A stretch of 64,000 nucleotides of DNA, taken from Parasponia andersonii (taxonomy: Eukaryota > Streptophyta > Magnoliopsida > Rosales > Cannabaceae). The stretch is from NCBI GenBank assembly GCA_002914805.1, contig JXTB01000514.1:225934-289933 (forward strand), read 5' to 3'. Below, one piece after another: positions 1-11,662 of the stretch (position 1 is the first letter of the stretch; each line of letters starts with the position of its first letter). The translations under genes were made by a program, and so were the position numbers. The notes under the pieces are model-generated. The model was not told the origin of the DNA, searched no databases, and worked only from the letters and a program-made list of their open reading frames with translations.

Positions 1-75
1 ATAATGATTGGAATGTTTTTTCACCACCTTGTTCTAGGGCGCAAGTACATATAACTTTGCTCGACCATTCTTTCA

Positions 76-1406
76 TCATACATCATCATTGCAATCTGAG
101 CGAATACAACAAAACAGCATTATTCTTGTGTGATTATGCTATCATAAATACTAATGAAAATTTAAAGAACCAAAAAGAAAACCATAACCTGTATAACAGT
201 GTTCTAAAAGGAAACTATGGTATATTTTATGTGACAATGAAAGACCAAAATATATGCACGACTGTGTTGATCTTAGAAACCTGGTCATCTCATCTAGTCT
301 ACTGAAGAGATTATGTGCCCAATTATAGGCATAGCCAACAACTAAAATTTCTCTGAGTTTATAAAAAAAGGTCCCTTTTGTCACACTTCGTTAAAAAAAA
401 AAAAAAAAAGACTTAGTTAATTGAAAAGGTCTTGATCGTTATCAGGATTCCCAATAATTCTTATTGATTACATATTTGACATCTAAATTAACACAAACCT
501 TAATTTCTCAAGATATAGATACATAGGGGACATACAGAAAAAATGGAAATTATTACAGGGTCAGGGTGATCCAAGTCCTACCAAATTTAAGCTGAGGAAT
601 AAGTTAACATTCAGTTAATGGCCAATTATTTCTTATGCTTCTTAAGAGGAACAACTGTCCTCTGTTCATGTATTTTTCGATCTGTTTCTTTTGAAAAAAG
701 AAAAAAAAAAAGTATAGTTGCTACCATTTCAAACCGATTTTTCTTAACTATCTCATCTGGAATAGTCTACTCTAAGTTTAGTGGTTTCATATTAACTGGT
801 GACAAATATGATAACCAAGGTGGCAAGTACCAAACCAATGAAATAATAAACCGCTAAAGGGCCATAATCCATCCATAATAATGAGCAAAGATTCTTACTT
901 AATCATACGAATGGACTAAAAAGTTATATGAAGCCCTTGATGCCGCTAAAGCAGGACCAATTACAAATTTCAAAACATGCCACAAAGCAAAAGCCACGTC
1001 TTTGCTAACTCTGCAGCCTCCATTAACAATAACATAGCAAGTCCAATTCTCACTAATAACATGTGTACACTTAATCGAGCATAAATTACTCTAATAACAC
1101 CTAATTCATCAATGTAGAGTCCAAATAGATCAATTCAAACGCCAAACTGTTAAAGAAATTCAACAATTACCCATAGCGAATTGCGAAGTTCCATTTCAAA
1201 AATTCAATAAAATTTTTTTTTTTTTAAAAAAAAAAGAAGAAAAGGAAATACCTTCAGGGGTCCAACCGTCGGTGCAGCGGGAGACGGAGATCATGGAAGT
1301 GAGCAACGCAGAGGCCGTGGCGGTGTGATAAGGAAGCAACGTTTCCACGCAGCGGCTCATCTCCACAGTCGACCTTTCCACCAAACCACAATAGTAAGCT
1401 ATATAT

Positions 1407-1455
<49 letters not shown>

Positions 1456-1664
1456 TGTATGTATCAGTGTACTTGTATGTATGGATGAATGTATTACCTG
1501 AACGTGCGACGAGAGAGGCAATTTTGGTTTTGTTTGGGGATGCAAAACGGCGAAGGCGCTGCTTTGGCCCTGGCTCCGCCCGCGAGCCTCGAGCCCACGG
1601 AGGCTCTACTGGCGGTGGCGGCAGCGGATCGGAGGACGGACCTGGCGGCGGCGAACGACGACAT
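76..1664 (-). CDS. NFD6: NUCLEAR FUSION DEFECTIVE 6-like mitochondrial protein (3 exons)
   Basis: Spliced gene read on the minus strand: exon 1 1664-1498, exon 2 1373-1252, exon 3 95-76; 309 nt, 102 residues. Both introns are GT-AG and the phases join exactly. The ATG at 1664 opens a Ser/Ala/Arg-rich N-terminus ([16 protein letters not shown]) of the kind that targets mitochondria. Exon 2 holds the family core, [20 protein letters not shown] followed by [18 protein letters not shown]. The 20-nt last exon adds DCNDDV and a TGA, the ending I recall for a common NFD6 isoform. In Arabidopsis NFD6 is needed for polar nuclear fusion in the female gametophyte. An upstream in-frame ATG (1754) would extend the ORF by 30 residues; I prefer 1664 because the family starts there. 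Retention of intron 2 would give a different tail ending at 1196. Recognition is from memory of the family, not a search. Confidence 0.88.
1407..1452. repeat. (AC)n(AT)n microsatellite inside NFD6-like intron 1
   Basis: An AC run passes into an uninterrupted AT run. It fills over a third of the 124-bp first intron (1374-1497) of the NFD6-like gene. Its length probably varies between individuals. Confidence 0.9.
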
Positions 1665-2261
1665 TTCTGATGGTTTCAGGGTTTTAGGATCGGTATAATG
1701 TGAGGGTTTTCGAGGGGTTTTGGGCTGATGAAGTTCCGACTTGTGTGTATGCACTCGTACGAGAGCGATGCGTGTATATGTCGTATCAAACGGGTAATGG
1801 TCCCTTCAAAACTACGTCGTATCAAAAGAGGAGTTTTTTTTTTTCGCTGTTTTTTTTTTATTTATTTTTTTAAGTATGAAAATGTTATAATATTTAGTGT
1901 ATGCTTTTGCTGAATATGCCATTTTTATAAGTGATCCTGTCGCCTAGCCAATATCTCTCCAGATTAAAAAATAGTGTCCGACAATTTCATATGCCAATTT
2001 ATATTTTCATTTAAAAGTATATATTTTTTCCTCCATTTTTTTTTTCAAAGGATTAATTTAGTATAATATCAGGATGATGTTAGCTTGAAAAGGCATTTGG
2101 TGTTCTTTCTGTTTCAATTATCTTTTCTACCCAACAAAATAGAAGCATTTTGTTTGATTAGTATACTCAAAAAGCATATGCCGCTAATAAGCCATGTCCT
2201 TGTCTTTCCTGGGATCTTCTCTTATTTCTGTTTTTTATTCCCTAATATATATATATATAGG
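1665..2261. other. Intergenic, 5' side of the NFD6-like gene
   Basis: This holds the 5' UTR and promoter of the minus-strand NFD6-like gene. From about 1830 it is T-rich, with poly(T) runs. No clear TATA box and no other gene is seen. Confidence 0.6.
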
Positions 2262-2481
2262 CACCAATCCAATAGGTATTTTTTTCTTTTACTTATGGGT
2301 AGGTATCAATTTGGCCAATGAAAATTTAGCATGCACATTTTTTTATTATAAAATATAAGAGAGAGAAAGAGCATTAATGATGCACGTCTTTTTATGCACT
2401 TTATTATAGCCAACGGTTAAAAAAAAAATACCTACCTATAAATAAAGAAAAAAAATAAAAAAAATACCTATTGGATTGACA
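2262..2481. mobile_element. Stowaway-like MITE, copy 1
   Basis: A short non-coding element with terminal inverted repeats of about 45 bp. The left end starts CAATCCAATAGGTATT and continues to GGTAGGTAT; the right end, ATACCTACC...AATACCTATTGGATTG, is its reverse complement apart from A/T-run length. It is flanked by TA-rich sequence, as expected for insertion at TA. Related copies lie at 18,796-19,016 and 19,029-19,175. The superfamily is inferred from size, TIRs and TA flanks. Confidence 0.75.
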
Positions 2482-2808
2482 ATATATATATATGCATATT
2501 ACCCACTTCCCACTTCCCAGTAAGGATTAAAAGAAGAAAAAACAATAAAATTATAAATGGACGAACGAACAAACAAACAAACAAACACGTCTTTTTATGC
2601 ACTTTATTATAGCCAACGGTTAAAAAAAAATACTTACCTATAAATAAAGAAAAAAAATAAAAAAAATACCTATTGGATTGACAACCTATCTATATATATA
2701 TATATATATATATATGCATATTACCCACTTCCCACTTCCCAGTAAGGATTAAAAGAAGAAAAAACAATAAAATTATAAATGGACGAACGAACGAACAAAC
2801 AAACAAAC
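2383..2808. repeat. 203-bp direct tandem duplication containing half a MITE
   Basis: The segment beginning CACGTCTTTTTATGCAC at 2383 recurs at 2586. Each copy contains the right half of the MITE, its right TIR, a TA run, the phrase ACCCACTTCCCACTTCCCAG and a run of ACAA/ACGA units. The second copy is longer because its TA run is expanded. The duplication therefore followed the MITE insertion. Confidence 0.85.
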
Positions 2809-3140
2809 AAAAATCCCATGTCTTGGTTTTCAACAAAGCCTTTTAGGAACAAATTATATGTACAAATATGTATATCCTTGCCTTGGAGAAGAAAAAGTTT
2901 GAAGCTTCACTGTTCTAAACCATTTCAAAAATGAATGAATCATTATTTTTCTTCCCTTTCTTTTGGCAAAATCTTATCACATTGTGAGAATCAGATAGGA
3001 ATAACCAAGGAATTTGGAAAAGAAAAACAAGCTGAGAAATTGCTCTCCAACTCCAATGTCAATTACAATGAATAACTCATCTATTGAGTAGATGAACAAA
3101 TGTAAAAGAAACTGACACAACAAGGTATGGAAGTTTCTTA
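2809..3140. other. Intergenic, 3' side of the At3g17950-like gene
   Basis: AT-rich spacer that should contain the 3' UTR of the minus-strand gene ending at 3141. I see no coding signal. Confidence 0.5.
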
Positions 3141-5074
3141 TTACTCTCCCTGCCTCTTTTCCTTACTCTTGCTTTTGTTTATCTTCACTAAAGCACAAAC
3201 CAATAGTGGTATGCATATTCTCCCACACAGATCGACTTCATGACCCTTTGAGACGTCAGGCTGTGGACCCCTTCTTGATACTCCTCCATGTTCTTCGAAG
3301 CGGATTGGATTCGGGATATAAAGCCGTCCTCTATCACTTGGCCCAATCCCAATTAGCCGGCCTAGTGACACACTGTGGTCTTGGAAGAAGGATGCTGTTG
3401 ACTGCGGATTTGATTGTTATAACGAAAAATGCATCACGAGTGGAAGAGAGAGTAAAAGCATGTTCAAGAGAAATGAATGAAAGTACAAAAGAAAATAACA
3501 CAAAAAGACATGTGTTTCATTGCTTCATTCATTGGTCCAAACCAATGCAGAAGATTTCCTCACTGAAGTGAACACTAGCCATATGCAGTTCAACTTAGTA
3601 AGCGCTATGTCAGAGAAATAAAGCCTCTGTGACAGATAACAGATATGTGGATGAAGAGCAGGAATGAGATAAAATATAGCTAGAATTACCTCTGTGTCAA
3701 GGTTGGAGGATGAAAATGAAGAGAAACTATCAGAGGGTGCATGTAAAGAGTAGCGTTCTACTGCAGCCGATGGTGAGCTGCCCACCACTTGTAGTCTCAC
3801 GTTCATAATCTCTAGCCCAAGCGGCCATCCACTGGGGATCTCCTGGTCCTGGTAAAGCCACAATTCTGATTAGCCGTCGATATATAGTCAATCACAATCT
3901 TCATTACTAGCATTATGTTAATGTGAAATCAACAACAGAGAGAGGAAAAATGAATGAGAAGCCTTTGTTTGTATAATCAAAGCACAAGTTTATCCTTATA
4001 CCATTCTCTACATGTAGAAAATTTGGAAACGAAACTGACAGTCTAATGACTTTGCTTAATGAAATGGATGAGTGTTCTTGGTTAAGAATCTTAGACAGAG
4101 AGATTTTACAATATGCATAGAATCATTTTGAACACTCGTGTGGAATGGACCACTATACTCACATGATCTAGATCTTCCATTCCCCAAATCTATCCTATGA
4201 CTCCCAACAAATTCTGATTCCTAGTGAAATCGTTTACAATTTTCATCAGTACAGATCCGGAAAATAAAATAATAACTCCTTAATTAATGGTCGGTTAATT
4301 CAGATACTCTTGTCAGGAAATTTAGCCCAAAAAAATTAAATAAAAGACAAAATGATTGTAGTCTCCATTGACTTTTAGTATAGTCAATTTCTCTAGAAAG
4401 GACAGTAAAAATGATGCGTATGAAGTAATGAAGGAAATGATACTGCTTCGAGATTTGAACCGCTAGGCTCTCTGGCCAAAATCTATTGTTTACTCTTTAC
4501 AGCTTTCGATGACAACATTTATGTCATGCTCATGCAGCCAGCCCTTGCCTTCTGCCTACTTAAAAATCTTTGGATCTTATCACACACAAATTATAACCCA
4601 CTTCCTAAATATATATCCAAAGAAGAAGAAAAAAAGTACAAATCTCCAAAAGATTAATTGTGTTTCATCTGATAGATAGTCTTGCCATTCCACAGAACCA
4701 CATTTCAAATTGGCTTATTATGTAAAAAAGAAGAAAAAAGGCTATGAACTATCAAGGAAAGGAAGTCATATGCTGCAAGCTACAAATCCTACTACCAGAA
4801 AAGTATAATATTTATACACATACGCATACTTACACCAACCAGGTAGGTAGAAATCTCACAAATTTTCCAATCCAACAGAAAAAACACAGTGCATAACTCC
4901 AAAACTTAAGGCCAAAATATATATAGAGAACAAATATCATAGATCCAGAAGAAGCTTACCTCTCTCATTGGTCATTACTCGGAACAATGCTATAAAATTT
5001 AGAGCAAGACAACCCATTAGAGCAATGATATAAACAGAAACAACGGAAGAAAGAATGATTACCTCCATGACCAT
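3141..5074 (-). CDS. At3g17950-like small plant protein of unknown function (3 exons)
   Basis: Minus-strand exons: 5074-5063 (only the first four codons), 3848-3690 (53 codons) and 3401-3141 (86 codons plus stop), giving 143 residues. Donors are GAG/GTAATC and GAG/GTAATT; acceptors are ACCAG/GAC and CGCAG/TCA; both introns are phase 0. The plant-specific family motifs are in order: EIPSGWPLGLEIMNVRL near the N-terminus, a Ser-rich stretch ending SSSNLDTE, then STASFFQDHSVSLGRLIGI straight across the exon 2/3 junction. The C-terminus is basic (KINKSKSKEKRQGE) after a short hydrophobic stretch. The function of this family is unknown to me. A second start, MEDQ..., is in frame two codons later at 5068 and may be the real one. 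The first exon is inferred from splice sites and phase, so it is the weakest part. Confidence 0.75.
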
Positions 5075-6050
5075 TGACCAGGGAGCCAATGCCCCTCAAC
5101 AAAGAAGAAACAAAAAAGAGGATGATGATCACAAAGAAAATCCACACAGTATGCCAAAACAAAACTAATAATAATAATAATGATAATTATTATACAATGT
5201 CATGGAAAGATCTGAGACCAAACAAAACAAAAAAAGGAGGGTCTTTATAGTCTTCCTTAAAAAGGACTTCATGATGCATTAAACAAAGGTTGGGTCCCAC
5301 CTTGATGTTCAGTTAAGGCTTCAGACATTATTATAACTGGAAATTTACACAAACCTTGTGATCTTTATTAGCTTTTGAAAGTTACAACTGTTCGGACAAA
5401 CAAGAGCAGTTCACCGGTTAATCCTACCGCCATAATTTTCAAATCTCGTTCACCTATTTGTGTGAAACTAACAAGCACTTGGTAAATTGGAAAACACACT
5501 CTGTAATTTTTTTTATTTAGGAAAAAAAAAAAACAAATGCCTCAACTATGAAATTGACGTTTTAGTGCTTTGAGGAAGCCAAAAAATGTCCCTGGATCGA
5601 TCATTCAGACTAAGGATAAGTGATGATATTTATTAGGGAACATGAGGAGCTGAAGATTATAATACAAAGGTTTTTTTTTTTTCATTTTAATTTCCTTAAA
5701 AATAGGAACTAATAGGTGAAGATCTAGGTAAACTAGAAAGTGATGTGTGGTTTCATAAGTTGATAATATTTGAGAGAACAACGTTATTCATATAGCTACA
5801 GTTTTTAAGTGAGTGTATATTGTACCAATGAGTTTAACGCGGGATGACAAGATAGACATCTACCTTGTACATATTCCGAGTTTGAATATCTTATCTTATT
5901 GATCGAGTATATATGGACAATTCACCTAAAAGAACCAAAGTGAGCCTATATTGTAGCTAGAAAGATATCCAATCAATGAAAAAAAAAATTTCTTTACACA
6001 ATAACTAGTTTTGTTAATTTTTTTTTTTAAAGAAAAGAAAAAGAAGAAAG
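5075..6050. other. Intergenic, 5' side of the At3g17950-like gene
   Basis: Promoter and 5' UTR of the preceding minus-strand gene should lie here. The stretch is AT-rich with poly(A)/poly(T) runs (about 5510-5530, 5670-5680, 6019-6029). No ORF of substance. Confidence 0.5.
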
Positions 6051-6228
6051 ATTTTGTGCAATGAAAAGTCCCTTGCCCTTAATTTTGGGCCGAAGATAAT
6101 AGCTCACCAACCTGAATGAGTGGCTATAATGTTGACATCAGGAGAAAGAAATAAAACTTAAATTAAAGAGATAATTCCAAGAAGTTTCACAAGCCTTCAG
6201 TGGTTTAGTGGCTTCGGATGTTTTCTAA
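6051..6228. repeat. Dispersed repeat R1, copy 1
   Basis: About 180 bp starting ATTTTGTGCAATGAAA, containing GAAGATAATAGCTCACCAAC and ending GATGTTTTCTAA. It is clearly similar, in the same orientation, to 31,341-31,545 upstream of the first E6-like gene. No coding potential; origin unknown. Confidence 0.8.
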
Positions 6229-6245
6229 GGTCGTTTGGTACGAGA

Positions 6246-6872
6246 TAATCCTAGTTTTCAGATTAAATCTGGATTTTTGAGAAAATAATTTGGACATTTT
6301 ATCAATTTTTCGGATATTATATTGGGTGAATTAATTTACAAAAATTTTGTGCAGAAGGACTAAATTGAAAATTTTGGGGGGAAAAAAATTTGAAAAATTG
6401 GAGACTGTTGTGCAATTTTTAAAAATTGCATAGCCTCATAAGACAGGACCACGTGACCTGTCATTTTCTCTCCCTCTCTCTTCCTCGATGCTCTCTCTCT
6501 GTTCACTCTCAGCCGAAGGATCGACGAGGGTCGTGCCACCGCCCAGGTCACTGTTCGGCCTGCCAACCACCCGGCATGAGCTCGCTGTGCCGCCAGGAAG
6601 CTCCGCCGACCGTTGCTAGCTGTTGCCGACGCCTGCTTGCCGAAAAATGCCATTTTCGGCCGTTTCGGATTTCTTGTTGTCGGCGGTGATTCCGACCACC
6701 ATTTAACCTCTAACTGGACTTGTTGGATTCGTCTCGTCGAGAGGAAATTCAGGGTATATATATCTTAATCCCATACTGTCTGAATCAAAAGTTGCCATTT
6801 TTAGAATATTTTGAGCTTGAGTTGACTTTTTGATCCGACCGTTGGATTGTACTCGGAAAATGAGGAAGTTTG

Positions 6873-6921
<49 letters not shown>

Positions 6922-8436
6922 CAATGTTTGGTGATCGACATGAAAATCGAAATCGACGGCTAAGATTTGCCTTGATTTGCATGCCACTAGTCCGGTGTGT
7001 CCCCAGACCTAAATTGAACAAGTTATATATCTAACATAGCTATTTTGGGTGCTAGATATTTAGTGAAGAGGTCCGTTTGTGGAATTGAAGCTCCGTTGAT
7101 AAGTTGATTTTTTGCAAGAGGACAATCGATGGCTTGAAATTGGTTACCAACTCTCCGGACGATCGTCAACTACGTGTTGAGGATTTAATAGTGTGGTATC
7201 ATTATTCTTGTGAGTTAGAGATTCGGTTACCTCCGTTTTATACTACTTTCGAATAAAACTTATTTTCTGTAACATACGAGAACAAATGTGGTTTTTGATT
7301 TTCTTGAACATATGTGATGGACTGTGATGGTATGATATACATATATATACTATATTATTTTGGGGATTTTTCTGAGTGCATGTTATTTTGGGTATATCAA
7401 AAATAGGGCTGTTGTGCTGTCCGTTTTTCTATAAAAACCTAATATACTTATTTTATTGAAAAACCAGAGTACAATTATTTTCACACTTCAGTTCTGTGTT
7501 GAGCGTATCATAGGATTATACACGAGCACCGTGTTAGCATCGTGGATTTATAGTATGGCGCTGCGTACCTCACTGTCAGTGTAGAGTCCGTAAACTCGTG
7601 CGTAGACAATTACCTCCCCATTTGGCAGGCGTAGACAATTCAGTTGCCCCTCTAAGTTTGGTAGGTGACACATGAGTGTCCCTTCCGAGTATGAGCTTAG
7701 GTGTTAGGTAGACTGTTAGGTACACTTAGTACCATCATCCTGGGTTTCCATAGATGAGAGGATGTGAGCTCATGTGTATGGGTTGATTTGTGTTATGTCC
7801 ATCTGAATTAAATGGTTTTGATTATACTGATTTATTTATACATATGTGTGACGATTTCTGGTTTTGGATTTTCATATATATATATATATATTAGATTTAA
7901 ACTAACCATGCAGAAGCTTTCTATCACTAAAATGTTTTCGATCAAGGTAATCATTTTTCCTATTGGCATTTTATGCTCATTCCCTTTCTCTATTCTTCAA
8001 GTGGTGTCCAGTGTGATTTTAGAGATCAAAAAGAGTAAAAGGCTATCAGGATTGTAGTTCTTTATCTTGATAATGCTTGAAATGTGTTGTTGTGGTGTCT
8101 GAATTGTTTGAGTTTTATTTTAGCATTGAACTAGGATTACTATTTTCTATTTTGTTTGTGAACTCATGTATGCCATTTTGATGTATATTCTAACATGGAT
8201 GATGATGATGCTTGAACATACATTTAATTTACATTCTTTTAGCTATTTATTCGATCTATATTTAATGGTGTATACGAATTATGGGAGAGGTTCACATGAT
8301 GAAATTCTAAATATTTTATCTAAAATAGACTGTTTTATAAAACTATATTTTTTAGACGTTTTCAAATAAATCAAGGAATTTTTCATCCTTGCGAAATTCT
8401 CCTTCTGCCACTAGCCCGGGTTTTGGGTTGTGACAA
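6246..8436. mobile_element. Probable solo LTR (or non-autonomous LTR element)
   Basis: About 2.2 kb without any gag/pol motif. It has the texture of a plant Gypsy LTR: an early AAATTTTGTGCAGAAGGAC-type segment, a GC-rich 5' UTR-like part (6450-6690), a central TA microsatellite and an end in GGGTTTTGGGTTGTGACA (8419-8436). The left edge is uncertain: no clean TG start or 5-bp target duplication was found. It follows directly after dispersed repeat R1. Recognition is by general resemblance only. Confidence 0.4.
6872..6919. repeat. (TA)n microsatellite
   Basis: Nearly pure TA repeat with one AA interruption, inside the probable solo LTR. Confidence 0.9.
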
Positions 8437-8861
8437 TAAGAATGATGACGATGATGATATGATTGTTTGATATTCAGAATAATTATGTTAGATTGCACAC
8501 AATAATCTTGTCTATGATTCCTGAAATGTTAGATAACTATGTTTGGTTGCACATGAGAATATGCTTAAATTAAAATTAAAACATTAAATTACTTATAAAA
8601 TAATAAAATTTGTTAGTATAAAATAAAATAATTTGCTATGATTCCTAGGATGTTATATTTTTGTTTGTTTCGTTTTTTAAGATGACTTTTAGATGGAGGT
8701 CATTTAAAATCTATATGTTTTGGTAACTTTAATATGACCTTCACTTAAGAGGATTTGATTCCAAAGGTGATTGCTTTAATGAGTGTTAAAGTGGTATCAA
8801 ACATAAAGATGCACTAAAATACTCATTCCTACTTAAAGAATAACTCGGCCCTAATGATTTA
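8437..8861. other. Gene-free AT-rich stretch
   Basis: No ORF and no recognised repeat. The phrase TGGTATCAAAC at about 8791-8801 is a loose reverse complement of GTTTGGTAC near 6235, so this may be the far half of an older non-autonomous DNA element split by the probable solo LTR. This is inference only. Confidence 0.3.
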
Positions 8862-9100
8862 TATGATATAAGAGTAGGACTAAGATCTTACACGGAAGAG
8901 TTGTGAAGCCATAAATCGTTAATAGATTCTGGGTCCCTTGGATACATTAACAACTTACCTAGTTCTGGTATGCCTAATTTTGTTTCTTTTATCATGTCCT
9001 TAAAAATTGTATCACTTTTAGAGCTTAAATATAACTGGTGTACGTCTACATTCATGGCAGATGAAATTAATGGAGGCATCTTTTAAACAGAGTAACAAAG
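8862..9100 (-). repeat. Dispersed repeat R2, copy 1, with a possible old exon
   Basis: About 240 bp that recurs at 40,149-40,387 in the same orientation. On the minus strand it has a 63-codon ORF (9079-8888) starting MPPLISSAMNVDVHQLYLSS; the other copy reads similarly but has stops. After ...GIPELG there is an AG/GTAAGT sequence that would fit a splice donor. It may be an exon of an unrecognised gene or transposon carried as a repeat. Confidence 0.65.
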
Positions 9101-11662
9101 CTTGGCTTGGAGTATAGAGGACTTCTGCTGCATTTCCTCATTTTGCCTATTCACTTATCTGTCCAAACTTGGAATCTGATATTCACGTTTGGGGTCATAA
9201 ATAATCCAGGTACCAATTGATTTCATGTCCTGTAATAACAATTAGCCTATACGACCCAATAATCAAAACCAAGAAAGAAAAAGAAAAAAAAAAAGAAGAA
9301 GAGGAAAACTATCCAATAAATGTGTGACCACATTTTTCACATACATGAACTAATCTCAACCCTTGATGGGTTTGGGTGGTCTTTATGGTAAGCTCACACT
9401 TGAAGTTCATACTCATTGACAGTTCAGATTAGTTGTAAGAAATTATCAGTAACAATTTTCGAATATTATTTAAGAAAGAATTTAATTTTATTAGTATTTA
9501 TATAGACATATTTCTGATTGACATATTGAGAAGGAACGCTGAAGCTGAAAAATGAGTTTGAATTTGACAGTAACAAATGAATAATAATAGATGAGGTCAT
9601 GAGTAGTAGGACCAAAAAAAAAGGAGCAAATTTATTACCCAAGGACAGGTAAAGAAAATTACACGCAAAAAGCCTTGTTTTAGTCGCTAGCTAGCCCTTA
9701 AGCCAAGCCCCCACGATGCCGACACTCCCTCTTTCTTTCGTCCAAATCTCACTTTACACGGCACACACAGTACTCTGATCAACAGATTTTTATTACTTTG
9801 TTGCACCTGCATGAATTGGGTGGTTAATGCCTCTATCAGTACTTACAAAATAAGTTCAGAAAATGGATTTTTTTTTGGGTTTTGAGAGAGTCGTGAGAAT
9901 AACTTGTAAGAACATATGTATTTTTCGGGCCAATGTCCCTGGTCTAATTAGACGAATCTTTTTATGATCTCCCACGGGTAATTTATCACTTTGATTAGGG
10001 TTATTTTTTTTTTCTTTAAAGCTAAGTATATACTTTTTTTTACACGGATGGAGCCAAGATTAAAATTTAATGGGAGAATAATTTATTAACGGTTCAATCT
10101 CGAATATTGACATTATAATATATACTAAGTTTAGAATTTAAAGAAAGTTGTGCAACATCAAATTTTACACTAATTAGTTTCTTTCCATTATTACCTTCTT
10201 CAATAGAAGGGGATTTTCATTTAAGCTCTCTTTCCATAATTATTTGACATAGAATATAAGAGGTGGAAAACTTTAAGAAAGTATTCAGTTAATGACTTCT
10301 AGAAAACATAAAAATTAAATTAATAACTTAGCTACCATTTATAACTAATAAAAATTAAAAAACTAAAATAAATAAAACCAAGTGATGAAATCTATTTATC
10401 TTATGCAATAAAAATTAGTTTTTTTTGAAACTTTATATGTCTAACAAGTTACAAACAGGGTTTAATTTTAATGTACAATATTTTATTTGGGTGATTTTAA
10501 GAACTTAATTTTCAGATTTATATTTTCAATTTTGTTAACCTAATAAATAAATTATAATTCTATCTAATACGAAATAAAATGAAGAAAATAATTTTATTAC
10601 CTAAATCTCAATGATTTTGTGATCCTTGACTCTCATACGTCGTCTTCCCTTCCCACTCTCTACGCCTTTCTTCTTATTATCTTTCTTCTTTTCTCTCTAT
10701 CTGGGAGTCTACAAATTCTTTTTTCCTCTCACTTATTGGTTGTCCTTTCATGTGTTTGGTTTTACTTTCACATGTGATAGTAATGGGCTTTGTGGGAAAA
10801 ATGGCCCCAAAGTAATGGGCTTTAGAAGAAGTCTAAGGCCAGCCCCAATATGACACTATAACAAATTTGTATCTATATATTATGTTATATAATACTAGAT
10901 AATATATACATTATTATTATTATTTGCAAAAGTTCCTGCCCTTTTTTCATATATGTTATAAGAACAATGCTAGGGTGGCTGACATTTGATAAAGAAAACT
11001 GCAATCAATAATATGTTACGACTTTTTAACTACGCAATTAATATGTATATGATCAAATTTTGCGTTAAAATTATGACATATTACAAAAAGTGATAGCCCT
11101 TGCATCAGTCATATCACATGTCTTATTCTCTTCGGGGTTGTGTATTTGAAATGGTGTCACCATCTTGCAAATAACCTTTTCAGCTTACCCTATTACATTT
11201 GCATATCTCCTTGCCAACTATATTTCTACCAAACCAAACACTATGTCCAGCAGTAGCACTCAAGTAGTTCTGGCTAATTACTCATTTCTTTTACCTAATC
11301 TTTTGTATACACCTCAGTTTAGGTCATTAGTAGCCAATACATCATTGTCACTTATCATTTATCACTAACATAGATGAAACACAATTAGTAGGGATGATGG
11401 TTTTATTGATACCTGTCGAGTCAAAGGTTCTACAAGGGTACTACTTCATGTATATAGATATATAATGCGTAGAGATTGGGTAGGTACCATTAACCAGGGT
11501 TTGACTCTGATTATGTGTTATTTATATTTTACTTTTTTTTTGTCTCCATTTTTCAAAGTGACAGTTGCAAAAGATTAAAAAAAAAAAAAACAGGGAAGTG
11601 CCATTAATTGGTAACTCTTTTTATGCTTGTATATTAATGCCCTAATGCACATACATATTTAC
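9101..11662. other. Long gene-free interval
   Basis: AT-rich DNA without a convincing gene. Open frames here (for example 10,626-10,853 and 11,165-11,368, plus) are low-complexity or match nothing I know. No repeat in this window matches it. Confidence 0.5.

Noticed and set aside
1455..1698. Two plus-strand ORFs (Gly- and Ala-rich)
   Set aside because: Antisense to exon 1 of the NFD6-like gene.
3206..3571. 121-codon plus-strand ORF
   Set aside because: Antisense to exon 3 and intron 2 of the At3g17950-like gene.
4441..4475. Minus-strand GCGGTTCAAATCTC resembling a tRNA T-arm
   Set aside because: No matching acceptor stem, D-arm or anticodon stem at the right distances.
10626..10853. Plus ORF with hydrophobic Phe/Leu/Ser runs resembling a membrane protein
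   Set aside because: The hydrophobic look comes from a pyrimidine-rich tract; no start context, family motif or repeat conservation.
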